A stretch of DNA of 64,000 nucleotides from Spirodela intermedia (taxonomy: Eukaryota; Streptophyta; Magnoliopsida; Alismatales; Araceae), in contig LR746272.1 in assembly GCA_902729315.2 (NCBI GenBank), positions 2,762,035 through 2,826,034 on the forward strand, in the 5' to 3' direction. Shown in pieces: positions 26,437 through 37,299 of this stretch. Every line of letters begins with the position of its first letter. Position 1 is the first letter of the stretch. The position numbers and the translations under genes were made by a program. Under the pieces are notes generated by a model, which worked only from the letters and a program-made list of their open reading frames with translations, was not told where the DNA came from and ran no database searches.

Positions 26437-27701
26437 ATGGTGACTTCTGTCGATGATCGGCGGTTCGGCTACCTCGAGAAGGGCGGCGGCAAGCTGCCCT
26501 CCCCCTTCGTCTCCGGCGCCGGTGACTCTTTCTCCAACGGCGGCGCCACCTCCTTCCGCCGTCACCATCACCACCACCACCACCACGAGGACTCCGACGA
26601 TGAGGACCCCGACTACGAGGAATACATCGCGGCATTGAAGGCCTCGTCGGGGGCAGGAGAGATTGAGCCGTCGGCGCTGGACGCGAGGGACGAGGCCACT
26701 GCCGACGCATGGGTGGAGCGCAACTCCAGCCTGATCCGGCTGACGGGGAAGCACCCTTTCAACTCAGAGCCACCGCTGAGGCGGCTCATGCACCATGGCT
26801 TCATCACCCCCATCCCCCTCCACTACGTGCGCAACCATGGCGCCGTCCCAAGGGGGAAATGGGAGGACTGGTCCGTCGAGGTGGGTGGCCTCGTCCGGCG
26901 GCCCCGCCGCCTCACTATGGACGAGATCGCCGGGGAGTTCGCTGCCAGGGAGCTGCCCGTCACGCTCGCCTGCTGCGGCAACCGGCGCAAGGAGCAGAAC
27001 ATGGTGAAACAGAGCATCGGGTTCAATTGGGGCGCCGCCGGCGTGTCCACCGGCGTGTGGCGCGGCGCTCGCCTCTGCGACGTCCTCCGCCGCTGCGGAG
27101 TCATGCGGCCCCCCACCGGCGGTGCCGCCACCGGCGGCGCGCCGCCGAGGATGAACGTCTGCTTCGAAGGCGACGAGGACCTCCCAGGCGGCGGCGGCTC
27201 CAAGTACGGCACCAGCCTCCCTCTCGAGGTGGCCCTGGACCCTGCCAATGACATCATCCTCGCCTACATGCACAACGGCGAGTTCCTCTCTCCGGACCAC
27301 GGCTTCCCGGTGAGGATGATCATTCCTGGGTACATCGGCGGGCGGATGGTGAAATGGCTGAGGAGGATCCTGATCACTACGGCGGAGTGCGACAGCTACT
27401 ACCATTACCACGACAACAAGGTCCTTCCTTCCTTTGTGGACGCCGAACTCGCCAAGGCCGACGGTAAGGCCATCGACGCCGGCCCTGTTTTCTCTCTACG
27501 CCATGAAATCTGCTCTGCTCGACCATAACGTCTCCTGCTCCTGCCATCGCAACAGGTTGGTGGTACAGACAAGAGTACATGATTAATGAGCTCAACATCA
27601 ACTCCGTCATCACCACCCCCGCCCACGACGAGATCCTCCCCATCAACTCCGTCACCTCCCAGAGGTCTTACACCATGAGGGGATACGCCTACGCCGGTGA
27701 G

Positions 27702-27735
<34 letters not shown>

Positions 27736-29597
27736 AAGTCGGGTTCCCTTTTAGAGCTCCTCCGGGCGTGCAAGTTGGAGGTTCTTCAGAAGGATGTCCC
27801 ATTAGCATTATGCCAGGCCTTGTCGTTCCCGGGCACTTGCCAGGGGATCGACGTGTAGTCCTCGTCACCATGTAGAAGGGAGGTCGGCGCTGGGATGGGG
27901 ACGAAGGAGCGGTCCCTTTCTGTGCCAGCAGCCTTTCGCTAATTTCCGTCCGTCTTCCTCTTGCTCGAGTAGGAGGGGGAAAGAAGGTGACGCGGGTTGA
28001 GGTCACGCTGGACGGCGGTGAGACATGGTTGCAGTGCGAGCTCGACCAGCCTGAGTGGCCCAACAAGTACGGCAAGTATTGGTGCTGGTGCTTCTGGTCC
28101 GTCGATCTCGAGGTCCTCGACCTGCTCGGCGCGAAGGAGATCGCCGTCCGAGCCTGGGACCAGGCCCTCAACACCCAGCCGGAGAAGCTCATCTGGAATG
28201 TCCTCGTGAGTGCCCTATCGCCTCCTCCTCCTCCGGCGTTGCTGCCATGAAACTAACTGGTTGATTGTCTATCGCTGTGGCAGGGAATGATGAACAACTG
28301 CTGGTTCCGGGTGAAGGTGAACGTGTGCCGGCCGAATAGGGGAGAAATAGGGCTTGTGTTCGAGCACCCGACGAAGCCGGGGAACCAGACGGGAGGGTGG
28401 ATGGCACGGGAGAAGCACCTTGAGGTCACCGAGGGGCAGTCCATGAAAAAGAGCATCTCCAGCCCCTTCATGAACACCACCACCAAACACTACTCCATGT
28501 CGGAGGTGCGCCGGCACAGCACGAGGGACTCGGCGTGGATCGTCGTCCACGGGCACGTCTACGACTGCACGAGCTTCCTCAAGGACCACCCCGGCGGCGC
28601 CGACAGCATCCTCATCAACGCCGGCACCGACTGCACCGAGGACTTCGACGCCATCCACTCCGAGAAGGCCAAGTCCATGTTGGAGACCTACCGCGTCGGC
28701 GAGCTCATAACCACGGGATACCTCTCCGACACCTCCAACCACGGCGCCAACAACCTCGCCCTCCTCTCCTCCATCGCGGAGGCGGCGCCGCCGCCGCGTA
28801 GGGCCGTCGCTCTTGTCCCCCGGGAGAAGATTCAGTGCAGGCTTGTCTCCAAGACCTCGATTTCCCACGACGTCCGCCGCTTCCGCTTCGCCCTGCCGGC
28901 GGCGGACCAGGTGCTGGGCCTCCCCGTCGGCAAGCACATCTTCCTCTCCGCCCTCGTCGACGGCAAGGCCTGCATGCGAGCGTACACCCCTACGAGCACC
29001 GACGGTGAGATCGGCCATTTCGAGCTGGTCGTGAAGGTATACTTCAAGGACGTCCACCCCAAGTTCCCCAGGGGGGGGCTCATGTCGCAGCACCTCGATT
29101 CCCTCCCCCTCGGCGGCGCCGTCGACGTGAAGGGCCCCCTCGGCCACATCGAGTACACCGGCGCGGGCAACTTCTCCGTCAACGGCGAGTGGAAGCGCGC
29201 GAGGAAGCTCGCCATGGTCGCCGGCGGCACGGGCATCACGCCCATCTACCAGGTGATGCAGGCGGTGCTCAGGGACCCGGAGGACCAGACGGAGATGCAT
29301 CTGGTGTACGCCAACCGGAGCGAGGACGATATCCTACTGCGAGAGGAGCTGGACGGCTGGGCGAAGGAGCGGAGCGAGCAGCTGAAGGTGTGGTACGTGG
29401 TGAACGAGGCTAAGGATCCCGGCTGGACCTACAGCGTCGGGTTCGTCACCGAGGAGATCCTCCGGCAGCGGGTGCCGGCGGCGGCGGAAGACGTGCTGGC
29501 GCTGGCCTGCGGCCCGCCACCAATGCTGCAGTTCGCCGTGGTACCCAACCTCGAGAAGATGGGTTACGACGTCAAGAACGCCCTGCTCCAGTTCTGA
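26437..29597 (+). CDS. NIA: NADH-dependent nitrate reductase 1, four exons, 904 aa, intact
   Basis: Cytosolic homodimeric molybdo-haem-flavoenzyme that reduces nitrate to nitrite with NADH, the first step of nitrate assimilation. Exons: 26437-27463, 27556-27696, 27973-28205, 28284-29597; all introns are GT-AG (92, 276 and 78 bp). The N-terminus has eight His (43-50) followed by an acidic run. The Mo-cofactor domain has its ligand Cys179 in [14 protein letters not shown]. Hinge 1 has KSISSP (Ser526), matching the 14-3-3 site that is phosphorylated to switch the enzyme off. Cytochrome b5 haem ligands are His569 (HPGG) and His592. FAD motif RAYTP starts at 699, the NADH glycine motif GGTGITP at about 781, and CGPPPM at 876. 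Length fits the family (about 900-917). The chosen ATG is the first in frame. The paralogue lies 32.8 kb downstream. Confidence 0.97.
27703..27731. repeat. CT microsatellite in intron 2 of nitrate reductase 1
   Basis: A (CT)n run starts just after the donor of intron 2. The second gene has a similar run at about 60,461-60,497, interrupted once by CG. Confidence 0.9.
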
Positions 29598-30162
29598 AGC
29601 CAGCCCCTCCCTTCTATGGATGGACTGTCGACTCTTTCCATTCCGCCATTTTTTCTCCTCTTCCTTCCTGTTCTCTCGGCTCTTTGGCCGGTGGTCTATC
29701 TGTATATACTCTAACTCCTCTGTAGAGGGAGAGATCCTTTCTTCAGAACCTGCTTCTAGCCAACACCCCAATCATGGGGTCCTCATGTTCGTCGTCTCCA
29801 GGTTTATGTGTATACCCAATGGCCTTGGTTTGTGGCGCTGGCTGCAATGGAGGACTTCAACGAAGTTCTCTTCCCTGTACAACGAGTATGAAAGGACATG
29901 ACCTTCTTCCCTTCGAGGACATTTGCTCACATGAGAGAAGGAGAGAGAGAGGGGGGGGGGAAGGCACTGCACCTAAGCATATGTCATTATTGTACGATGG
30001 TCGACTCCTATGCGGGAGGAGAATAATGCAAGAGATAGAGATATGCAGAGTAAGTGAAAGTGAGTGTAACTCTCGGTGTGAGTAAGAATGAGTAAGATAG
30101 AGATAGGTAGATAGATAGGTAGATATATATATATATAGAGAGAGAGAGAGTGAGAGAGAGAG

Positions 30163-30840
30163 GGTTTGTGAGAGAGAGAAAGAGAGAGAGATAGAGAGTA
30201 AGAGAGAGAAAGGGTTTGTGAGAGAGAGAAAGAGAGAGAGAGAGAAAGGGTTTGTGAGAGAGAGATAGAGAGTAAGAGAGAGAAAGGGTTTGTGAGAGAG
30301 AGATAGAGAGTAAGAGAGAGAAAGGGTGTGTGAGAGAGAGATAGAGAGTAAGAGAGAGAAAGGGTTTGTGAGAGAGAGATAGAGAGAAAGAGAGAGAAAG
30401 GGTTTGTGAGAGAGAGATAGAGAGTAAGAGAGAGAAAGGGTTTGTGAGAGAGAGATAGAGAGTAAGAGAGAGAAAGGGTTTGTGAGAGAGAGATAGAGAG
30501 TAAGAGAGAGAAAGGGTTTGTGAGAGAGAGATAGAGAGTAAGAGAGAGAAAGGGTTTGTGAGAGAGAAATAGAGAGTACGAGAGAGAAAGGGTTTGTGAG
30601 AGAGAGATAGAGAGTAAGAGAGAGAAAGGGTTTGTGAGAGAGAGATAGAGAGTAAGAGAGAGAAAGGGTTTGTGAGAGAGAAATAGAGAGTAAGAGAGAG
30701 AGAGGGTTTGTGAGAGAGAGATAGAGAGTAAGACAGAGAGAGGGTTTGTGAGAGAGAGATAGAGAGTAAGAGAGAGAAAGGGTTTGTGAGAGAGATAGAG
30801 AGTAAGAGAGAGAAAGGGTTTGTGAGAGAGATAGAGAGAG
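30163..30840. repeat. 38-bp GA-rich minisatellite, about 18 units, downstream of nitrate reductase 1
   Basis: The word gggtttgtgagagag recurs about every 38 bp, each time followed by atagagagtaagagag and a short purine run. The array is embedded in wider GA-rich sequence (about 30,130-31,010). It starts about 570 bp after the stop codon. The equivalent place after the second gene (around 62,690-62,735) has only a short GA stretch. The minus strand stays open in several frames through the array because the unit has no stops, which gives spurious Ser-Leu-rich ORFs. Confidence 0.95.
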
Positions 30841-31298
30841 GGAGAAAGAGAGAGAGAGAGATAGAGAGTAAGAGAGAGAGAGAAAAGGTGTGTGTGTGAG
30901 AGAAAGAGAGTGTGAGAAAGGGTGTGTGTGGGAGAGAGAGAGATAGAGAAAGAAAGAGAGAGAGAAAGAGAGTGTGTGAGAGAGAAAGGGTGTGTGAGAG
31001 AGAGAGAGACCGTTCAACTATGCCAGGGGAAAACCTTTGAGAGAGGGTGAAGAGGGAGGCATTCTGACCCGACCTTCGACCAGGGGCCAGCCCTCCAACA
31101 GGATTATCAACCCGTCGGTGTCGAACTCCGACTTGTCCACCGAAAGCGAGAGGGTGGGTGGCGTCAACACCGAGTATCCCCAGCTTTTCCCAATCGCCAC
31201 TCGTATATGATGAGGTTTCGGCAAGATGCTGCCTTACGAAAATCCGGCCGACGTCATCTAAGTTATCGGAATGACGGCCGAATACAGACGATGGCGGA

Positions 31299-31435
31299 GG
31301 GCTGCGCCGCCAGTTTTGCTCTTGTCGGTCATAGGGAGAGAGAACATGCCACTGAAGGGCTGCGCCGCCAGTTTTGCCCTTGTCGGTCAAAGGGAGAGAG
31401 AACATGCCACTGAAGGGCTGCGCCGCCAGTTTTGA
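31299..31435. repeat. 58-bp tandem repeat, 2.4 copies
   Basis: Units start at 31,299, 31,357 and 31,415 with gggctgcgccgccagttttg, and contain cttgtcggtca and gagagaacatgccactgaa. The first two copies differ by a few bases. The surrounding GC-rich stretch (31,018-31,560) looks like repeat DNA, with no gene I can name. Confidence 0.9.
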
Positions 31436-31560
31436 TATCCCTCCTCTCTGCTGCTGTCCCTTCAATGGACAAGGTCACAATGATAAACATGTCGAATGGT
31501 CTGTCCCTTCGCCCGACAATACACTGAAGGCTTGGCGTAATATAATGAATAAGCTGGTCA

Positions 31561-33312
31561 TTTATCATTAGTTCATATACGTATCCCCCTACTCTAGTAT
31601 CCAAAATAAGCATTTTAAAAAATAAATTATGTATCTATTTTTTTAAAAAATCATTTTGACTCCACCAAGCTATGTCATTTCTAGTAGACAAGAAAAGGCT
31701 TCTATAATCACATCATAGTCATCTGCAGCTTATTTTCACCCAATCAAGTTCAATTTTTCAAGCTTTTACTAGCCCCTTAGAATGCCTCTTTCACCGAGAT
31801 TCTTGCCAATTTGTACGTTGTTTTCAATGTAATTTTCTGTGATACATGTGATTTAATTATGAAAATATTATGGAATTTCGAAGGATGCATAAGAGAAACT
31901 TTTATCTATGATAAAATAATCTCAAGCACACATGTCACTTGTATCAAAACCTACTTATATTGTCGTATTTACTTTTGAAGCTTATAAATAGCATATTTTG
32001 ATTAATTTTAGAATTAATAGAAGTTTTACCGATAGATGATAAAGAAACTTGAATCTTGATAGAAATAACCAACATGCAACTTTTCATTGTTTATTTCTTT
32101 TTTGATTAAGTGATATGATGAATAAACATTTAAATCATTTTGGCTCATAAGCCTCCAATAAACTAAGTTAAATAGAACTGTCTAGGTGGTTAAGTATACA
32201 TCCAAAACACATTTTCTTTTTATATGGCCTAAATGTATTTTTAGATATTTTATCATCAATTTTTTTAAGGAGATCTACAACTCTTTATTTTATTTAGTGA
32301 CAAGAATTATAGATTAAGATAAAAATAAATTACTAAAAAAATATAATTTTCATTTCTCTATCATCCTACCATTTCTTAAAGAGAGAGGAAAGGAGAGAGA
32401 GAGAGAGCTTAGGTTGGGATTTTTCTTATAGATTGACTCTTCTTTGATTTTCCATGGAATTATAAGCAATTCCATGTAGAGGATAAGGAGTGCAACTATG
32501 TATGCCAAAGCAATAGGGTGGTAGAGCATGCATGCCATCAACAACTTTGATGCAAAGGTATGATTCTTGAGGCATAGTAGGAGGCTTCACTAGGCCTACC
32601 ACATAGCTGTGGTGAAGATGAAAAAACTATCATTAGTGAAAGATTGGGCATGGAGACTTATTGGGTGTATAAAATTGTAAATAAGTGAATTGTCATGATA
32701 GTGATTATGTCCAGAATCAAGCAATCATATAAATTTAGGCACATGCTCTCTCTCTCTCTCAACCAAGTTTACTTCTCTCAAAATATAGTGCACTATCCTT
32801 TGAATAATGTTATTTTATTTTTTGAGCATATAAAATTTAGATATTTCAAGAGGCAACTCTATACAATTTGTCAAAAAGAAACAATAAACTTTTAAAATAT
32901 ATAAATTTTATGATAATAATTTTAAAATGGAATTTATGTGAATATTAATATGTGATGTTAAATAAATTCACAAGAAATATGGGAGATATCAAATAAAGGG
33001 TAAACTATGAAAGTTTAGAATGATGTGGTTGAAGAAGGAACCAAAGCCCAAGCAAAGAATGGAGAGGAGGGGAGGGATGAGGACAAAATTTGGGGACAAG
33101 AGCAACACAAAAGCCCTAAAAAGGGATTGGAGCACCAAGAATTGAGCACTACCATTCAAATAGAAGATCTGAAGGACAAGGCAAGTAAAAAAAGGTAGCA
33201 GGATATAAATGAGCTTAAATACATCAAACTATAGAGGCATTAGTGCATTTGAACTCGATCGCTAATATGAATCCTAGTCTATTGTCACAGTAATCCTGGT
33301 AACTATTGGAAG
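31561..33312. other. AT-rich spacer, no gene recognised
   Basis: No coding signature, LTR pair or RNA gene seen on either strand. Confidence 0.6.
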
Positions 33313-34180
33313 ATGAATCCATCAACATCACATGAGGTTGGGACCACATCAAAAGGAATCATAGGAAGCCAACTGATGGAAGGTGATCATCAACACAGTG
33401 AGGATAAATTAGACGAACCAACCATCATGAGACCATATGAGCCTACCCATAAACATAGTACCAATATTGAGGACCTAGAAGAGTCTAGAGGAATTAAGAG
33501 GTCACCCTTAAGTTATCACATGTTACAATTACTAGAAATGACCACGTTAGACCAAGATATGTAGAGGTATCCCTACAAAAGAGTCATCATGAAGGAATCT
33601 CCACAATAGAATTCTCAAGGGAAAAGTTCAAACAACGAACAACACCATTCAAGGAAGCCATAGTTGATAAATTTAATCATAAGAAACCTCACCTAATGGT
33701 AATTAGAGATGAAATTAGGATAATAAGAAAATTAGAGGAGAAAGTATTAATGGCGGCACTAAATGCTAGATGTGGTAATTAGGTTTGAATTAAGCTCTAG
33801 TTTCCACATGGTGTGGAGTAAATCATTATTAAGCATATATAGATAATTAATGAATTCATTTCAATGGTCCCCCTTTTCTCCCTAGGTCTAGACCCCTTGT
33901 TTGCACCTATATGAGTTGGTTTCTTGGGGATAAGACCGTATTTCTTAAACCCTCAATCTTTAGAGCATAGTGGCCATGCTTGGAACATTCATATGCTTAG
34001 ACAAAAATGTAACACATTTCATTAGGCCAAGTTATGCTAGAGTGTGTATGGAAGTTGACATATTCATACCCGTTTTAGAATTCATAATGATAAATAAAGG
34101 AGATTAGGAGGTTATTAACCAAATGGTGGTTGTAGAAAAGAAACCCCCTACTACATGACTTGTCGGAAATTATGATATGA
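33313..34180 (+). pseudogene. LINE ORF1 relic (DUF4283 / CCHC4-type nucleic-acid-binding protein)
   Basis: Scattered frames preserve the order seen in plant LINE ORF1. The region FKEAIVDKFNHKKPHLMVIR lies at about 33,640-33,700, then LNAR and an IRFEL block, then a W-P-containing block, FLNPQSL, and finally LDKNVTHFIRPSYARVCMEV with VDIFIPVLEF (about 33,990-34,100). Several stops and shifts occur between blocks. ORF2 (endonuclease/RT) is not found after it. The N-terminal piece at 33,313-33,564 may belong to the same protein but has no signature. Confidence 0.65.
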
Positions 34181-36600
34181 AACTTAGAATTGTTGGTACA
34201 ATAGGAGAGAATGCAAGATTTTAGAGGGAGAGTCGTATGGAGAAGGTGGGGAGAGAGGGGAAGGAAGTATAATAAGGAAGAGGACAAAGGTGAGGAATGA
34301 GTGAGGGATAGAGCTAGGGGGGAACATGGTATGGTAATAGAAAGAGGGAATACAAGGTAGTGAAGATGGGCCAAAATGTATAAGAGAGAGAACATGACGC
34401 AAGTAGGGAATTACTAGATAAAACAAAATTTGAGGAAGGAGTGGGATGGAAGGGAATGGAAAATTGAGAAGGTGGGGGAGAGGGATTAGGGAAGATCAAT
34501 AATGATCAAAAGCCCCTAGCTACAAATGATCCTAGCTTAAGTAATCTATCTAGAGAGGGAATTAAGGATATAGCTAATTGGGACCTAAGAAGGGAGATAG
34601 ATTAAAACCTAACTTGTGGTGGTTAGACCACACTATACATTAGAACATGATTTTGTTCACCTTAATGTAGAGGAGAATAATACATATAATCTGATGAACT
34701 CGAATTGGAGGTTAAATATGTTGTCGTGATGTAACTAAGTTCATGCAAATAATATTTATAAAACCTCACTCTTGTATTTAAGATAAGTACGAATTCTACT
34801 TTTTTTGTTTCCTATATAGATATATATACATGAAATTGTGAAGGTCGGAATTAAATGTAAAGAGTGAAGATCAGAGTTATGAAAAATATGACAATAGGGA
34901 GAGAATGAATCTAACATAATTGAATGATAGAATAAATGATAAAACTAGTTTGAATTAAATGTTACTCTATTTATGGAGAGGATTACAAAGATACCTCAAA
35001 TCTAGATCTTGCACAAACCTCATTGTGTGTTAATCCTAAGTCGAGTGATGCTCGATCTAACCTTGATTTTCCTCTTGTTTCTTTTGATAGTCACTACTAA
35101 AAAGAGAACCAAAAAAATCCTCCAAGAAGGGGGCGAAGTGTCTTAATCCTTTCGATAGTTAGGCCCCTCTAATAAATGGTTAAGATTAATAACCAACTCT
35201 CTTGGGGAATGACTTAGATCATCCTATGAGGGCAGCACTCTAATTCTTCTCTTAATCTCATCTTAAGGTGCTCTAAGATGAATAATCTATATCTTATATC
35301 TTGATACCTCTTTTAAGTCCAAATGGGGTATATGTCAAATCGATGTCTTCTCTTGGGCCCATAAACATATTAGGCCGGCCCTCTCCATAAGACTTGGGCT
35401 TTTCATTGGGCTGAAGGCTTGGGATTTTTCTATTACTTTCAACTCATAATAAGAGCTCACTTAAATCTTTTCAATCAAATAATTATCAAGAAAATGTGAA
35501 AGAAACATCACTTGACTTCATAAAAGTTAAGTGGGGTTAATCTCATAATATAAATAAAATAAGTATAATAATATGTATTAAGATTTAAATGATAAAATAT
35601 TATCAATATCATAAAGAATAAGTAACATATGTATAATTGTATTATCTACTCATTAATTATCATCTATATATAAGATATTAATGCATAGATATAATTACTA
35701 ATTTATAATTGTCAAATACCCCCCACTTTACTCATTGCTAGTTCATTAATAATTTTCTTTAAGTTCTCTTCATATTGTCTTTTCACCTTTCAATCTTGAA
35801 ATATGAAGACAAGAAGTATTCAAAGTATTGATCACACCTCAGCATATGATCACAACTCATGGAAGTTCATATTCTATCATCTTGATCAACCTCTTAGGAT
35901 TTTTGAAAAGAGCCACAAGTAAGAAAAGAGAATGAGCATATCTCTAGGTATGATAATATAGGCATGAAAAGATTCTCACCTTTTAATAATGTGTCTAATC
36001 TTAACCTCTTATAAATGGATATCTCTCTCTCTTGTATATGGTGGCTACTTGGTGTTTAAGAATCCTCTTTAGCCTTTCTTCCCTTTAAGGAAAGTAGTAC
36101 AAAGACATCTCTTCTTTGTGGTACAGAATGAAAGTGGATAAAAAGATGGGATACAAGAAAGGTGGATAAATAGAAACAATGAAAAAATAATATACTAATA
36201 AGGTAGGTCATGGATTGAAGAGCATAATTTAACACAGTGGCAATTATAAGTTATATATGCAATGGCTAAGTTCCACTCATGATAGTTATGCTTCCAAATC
36301 AAGATGCTTGGATTGAAAGAAATTACATAGTATCATTTGAGAACATGAAATAAGTAGACAAAAGAATTTCCCAGTGATCTCTACCCTTCAATGACTTTTT
36401 CTTTCTTCTATTCTCCTTATTTTTGTTTTTTATTTTTTTGATAAATAAAAATCTTAATTCAAACATATACAACTTAAAAAAGGATGAGGGAATATTGAGA
36501 AAGATGAGTATGAAGAAAAATAAGTGACATATGTAAAGAATAAGTGTTATTTGGGGTAACAACCATCATGAGTAGGTAAGAAAAATGAGTGGAAAGAGGG
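34181..36600. other. AT-rich spacer, purine-rich at its left, no gene recognised
   Basis: 34,200-34,500 is G/A-rich and may be the remains of the LINE tail region. The rest is AT-rich. ORFs at 34,075-34,499 on the minus strand are complements of the purine tract. Confidence 0.55.
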
Positions 36601-36610
36601 TGACTTAATT

Positions 36611-37283
36611 GTGAAAATTTTTAAGGTAAATTTGGGTCTTAAGTTCCTTCCATTCCTCTCCCGTCCATTGAAGATCCTCCCCTCCGTCCTAAGGAAATGC
36701 CCAAGGAATGAGGAGAATTGGGCGGGGGAGCTTTTTGGTGTGTACCGAGTCATGCTTGACTGCCTCTGGTGCGTTTCCCCCTGCCTTGCAGGCAAGCCAT
36801 TCTCGGTGCACCTCTAGAGATGTAGTCTTCTTTGTTGCTTGGAGACCTGGGGGAAGTATTCGCAGGCGGAGGAGGAGGGCGTTTCCCTGCTAGAGAGCCT
36901 CGTGTCAGTTGTATCTTCTGCTGCTCCTGAGAAGTCTCATAAGGGGAGAAAGGCGAAGGGTACTAGTGGTGGCAGCCTTCTGCCGGATTCTACGGCAAAG
37001 CGTGCCTGTGATGTGAAAGCTCGCTATCTTGGTCACTGAAGTTGTTGCGTCTCATAAGATGTGCATACAAGAGCAAAAGGAAGACCGACACTTTGTACCG
37101 TCGGGTTCTATTGATGGCGGGGCGAGGTTGATGCAGCACGATGCAGCTCCCCATCACCTGAAGAACGTGGAGCCGTTCAAGAGGGAAAACTGGAAACGCG
37201 CGACGTGGATCTCGCCAGGGAACCAACCGTCCGCCGCTCTCGTCACCGTCGACAACGCCAAGAAACGTAGCTTGCTTACCTGA
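36611..37283 (+). pseudogene. Gene fragment resembling the N-terminal helical part of plant separase (ESP), broken
   Basis: One plus-strand frame (36,611-37,039) reads LKFLPFLSRPLKILPSVLRK, then ENWAGELFGVYRVMLDCLW, CLAGKPFSVHL, a TAG stop at 36,815-36,817, then RCSLLCCLETWGKYSQAEEE and LLESLVSVV. After a frameshift near 37,030 it continues as LVTEVVASHKMCIQEQKEDR. This helical pattern (LPFL...LP; CLAGKP.SVH; CLE.WG.Y..AE.E) resembles the start of plant separase, the protease that cleaves cohesin at anaphase, as I remember that family. No catalytic domain is present. The fragment is GC-rich and isolated in repeat DNA, so it is likely a captured or decayed partial copy. Confidence 0.45.
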
Positions 37284-37299
37284 TCGTTTGATCGCGTCG

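Larger units (their letters stand above)
22310..30075. repeat. Segmental duplication, copy 1 (nitrate reductase 1 copy)
   Basis: This block is collinear with 39,263-40,422 plus 57,185-62,735. Matching subblocks are 22,310-23,470 with 39,263-40,422; 23,470-24,150 with 57,185-57,860; 24,903-25,620 with 57,908-59,084; and 26,340-30,075 with 59,110-62,735. The left and right edges are where similarity fades by eye. The interruption in copy 2 is exactly the nested retrotransposon cluster. Confidence 0.85.

Noticed and set aside
28269-29300. Long minus-strand frames (343 codons here, 452 codons at 60,698-62,056) opposite the nitrate reductases
   Set aside because: They are shadows created by the GC-rich third codon positions of the real exons; they contain no domain and simply mirror the conserved sequence of the sense strand.
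31018-31224. Minus-strand 68-codon frame with hydrophilic composition
   Set aside because: It is in repeat-flanked GC-rich DNA with no second copy or recognisable domain.
29857-31465. Very long minus-strand open frames (386 and 485 codons) rich in Ser-Leu
   Set aside because: They run through the 38-bp GA minisatellite, which has no stops in these frames; the composition is purely repetitive and the overlapping frames are mutually incompatible.
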